Assembly: GCF_023101145.1 (NCBI RefSeq)
Contig: NZ_CP073714.1
Coordinates: 2,046,001-2,110,000, forward strand
Direction of reading: 5' to 3'
From: Paenibacillus pabuli
Lineage (GTDB): Bacteria > Bacillota > Bacilli > Paenibacillales > Paenibacillaceae
DNA: 64,000 nucleotides
Notes under the pieces: generated by a model
Told to the model about the DNA's origin: nothing
What the model saw: only the letters and a program-made list of their open reading frames with translations
Databases searched by the model: none
Position numbers and translations under genes: made by a program
Shown: positions 63,444 to 64,000 of the stretch, one piece after another
How the letters are laid out: every line of letters begins with the position of its first letter
How positions within the stretch are numbered: the first letter of the stretch is position 1

Positions 63444-63468
63444 AAGACCCTGAAGGGGTCTTTTTTTG
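63444..63468 (+). terminator. Intrinsic terminator
   Basis: AGACCC (63445-63450), loop TGAAG, GGGTCT (63456-63461) and a seven-T run. Confidence 0.85.
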
Positions 63469-63562
63469 CGCTATGAACAGATTGCTTCGGATAAGCAGGG
63501 TTATTTTTTTGCGTGCAACAATTGTGATATATTGTACATAGGAGACTAAAGGGGGAACTGGA

Positions 63563-64000
63563 ATGAAGAGATTTTGGGGGCTTACCGCAATTATTTCTAT
63601 GATTTTTCTGCTTGCTGGCTGTGGCGGTAAGGACGGTTTTACAATTTTTATTATTGATAACCAAGGAAATCCATCCGTGATCTCGGAACAGTTGCAAGCT
63701 AATTTGCAGCAGAAGCTGGGCGAGGAACCCAAGGTGGAGGTAATCACCAGTGCAATGTATGATGTTCAGAAAATTATGGTAGAGTATGCAGCCGGTGGAC
63801 ATGATATTTTCATTTTGCCTGAGGCTGATATGAAGCAGTACGGAAGTAACGGCTCCAATATTCCGCTTGATGATACATTTGATCCGGAGAAGTATAAGCG
63901 CGGTGTTTTTGAAGGCGGGGTCCTAGTTGAAAAGGGTGAAGGAGATGACGGTTCAGATATCAAGACAGAATCACATCTCTATGGCATTCCACTGGAAGAC
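63563..64000 (+). CDS. Lipoprotein of unknown function (truncated by window end)
   Basis: The frame is open from ATG 63563 to the last base (146 codons), with no stop inside the window. A signal peptide ends in LAGC, with Cys19 as the lipidated residue, followed by GGKDGFTIFIIDNQGN. The mature part has a binding-protein-like alternation (KVEVITSAMYDVQKIMVEYAAGG, DIFILPEAD) but I do not recognise the family. An AAGGGGGAAC site lies 8 bases upstream. The function is unknown. Confidence 0.82.
   Translation, partial: MKRFWGLTAIISMIFLLAGCGGKDGFTIFIIDNQGNPSVISEQLQANLQQKLGEEPKVEVITSAMYDVQKIMVEYAAGGHDIFILPEADMKQYGSNGSNIPLDDTFDPEKYKRGVFEGGVLVEKGEGDDGSDIKTESHLYGIPLED

Overview
The window looks like a chromosomal segment of an endospore-forming Firmicute, most probably Paenibacillus. 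The grounds are Bacillus-type gene order (mnmL-mnmM next to trmB; pheS-pheT-zapA-mutS2-DUF350), T-box leaders, an L20-type leader before an AUU-started infC, tRNA genes without encoded CCA, strong GGAGG ribosome-binding sites with frequent GTG/TTG starts, and sporulation genes (CotF-like coat proteins, a Spo0E-like phosphatase, a soluble PAS histidine kinase). I see no insertion sequence, prophage, CRISPR array or rRNA. Nearly everything reads as core or conserved accessory chromosome.

Layout. 1-1.5 kb: end of sucA, then sucB (2-oxoglutarate dehydrogenase). 1.6-6.8 kb: alpha/beta hydrolase, manA, the wobble-uridine tRNA modification pair mnmL/mnmM, a small unknown protein, and trmB. 6.9-13.1 kb: a membrane-bound AraC-type regulator divergent from a two-permease plus lipoprotein sugar importer with no ATPase gene. 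13.1-16.8 kb: cell-envelope genes (diacylglycerol glycosyltransferase-like, PAP2 phosphatase, processive family-2 glycosyltransferase with a 0.7-kb upstream region). 16.9-18.3 kb: infC-rpmI-rplT with its leader. 18.9-23.8 kb: nucleoside ABC importer nupNOPQ. 24-24.8 kb: Gly/Pro/Tyr-rich small protein and a GNAT acetyltransferase. 25.0-33.2 kb: leucine T-box, ilvB-ilvN-ilvC-leuA, an opposing aldo/keto reductase, then leuB. 33.2-36.3 kb: peroxiredoxin behind a perfect PerR box, a zinc-finger protein and a sporulation-type kinase. 36.4-39.8 kb: MoxR/DUF58/DUF4129 operon. 39.9-43.4 kb: orphan DRE-TIM aldolase and a GGDEF-EAL protein. 43.5-46.1 kb: tRNA-Pro, tRNA-Gly and an ABC-F ATPase behind an attenuator-like leader. 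46.1-57.1 kb: phenylalanine T-box, pheST, a giant ZapA/coiled-coil protein, a CuA lipoprotein, a holin-like membrane protein, mutS2, DUF350 and a 26-residue ORF. 57.2-64 kb: zinc-ribbon protein, MFS transporter, FAD oxidoreductase, two coat proteins, an AlaR/AlaT-like pair, a Spo0E-like protein and a truncated lipoprotein.

How the parts work together. Branched-chain amino acid synthesis is read out by tRNA-Leu (specifier CUC) and phenylalanyl-tRNA synthetase by tRNA-Phe (specifier UUC). ilvC sits between two terminator-less hairpins, and the upstream one has two mutually exclusive pairings, so expression of ilvC may be set apart from the rest of the operon. The sugar importer has a candidate cre site and paired palindromes next to its regulator.

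The best candidates for something undescribed are the switch-like inverted repeat before ilvC, the attenuator-like leader of the ABC-F gene, the 903-residue ZapA fusion, and the long upstream region of the family-2 glycosyltransferase. All functions are read from sequence patterns and remembered family features; no database search was run.
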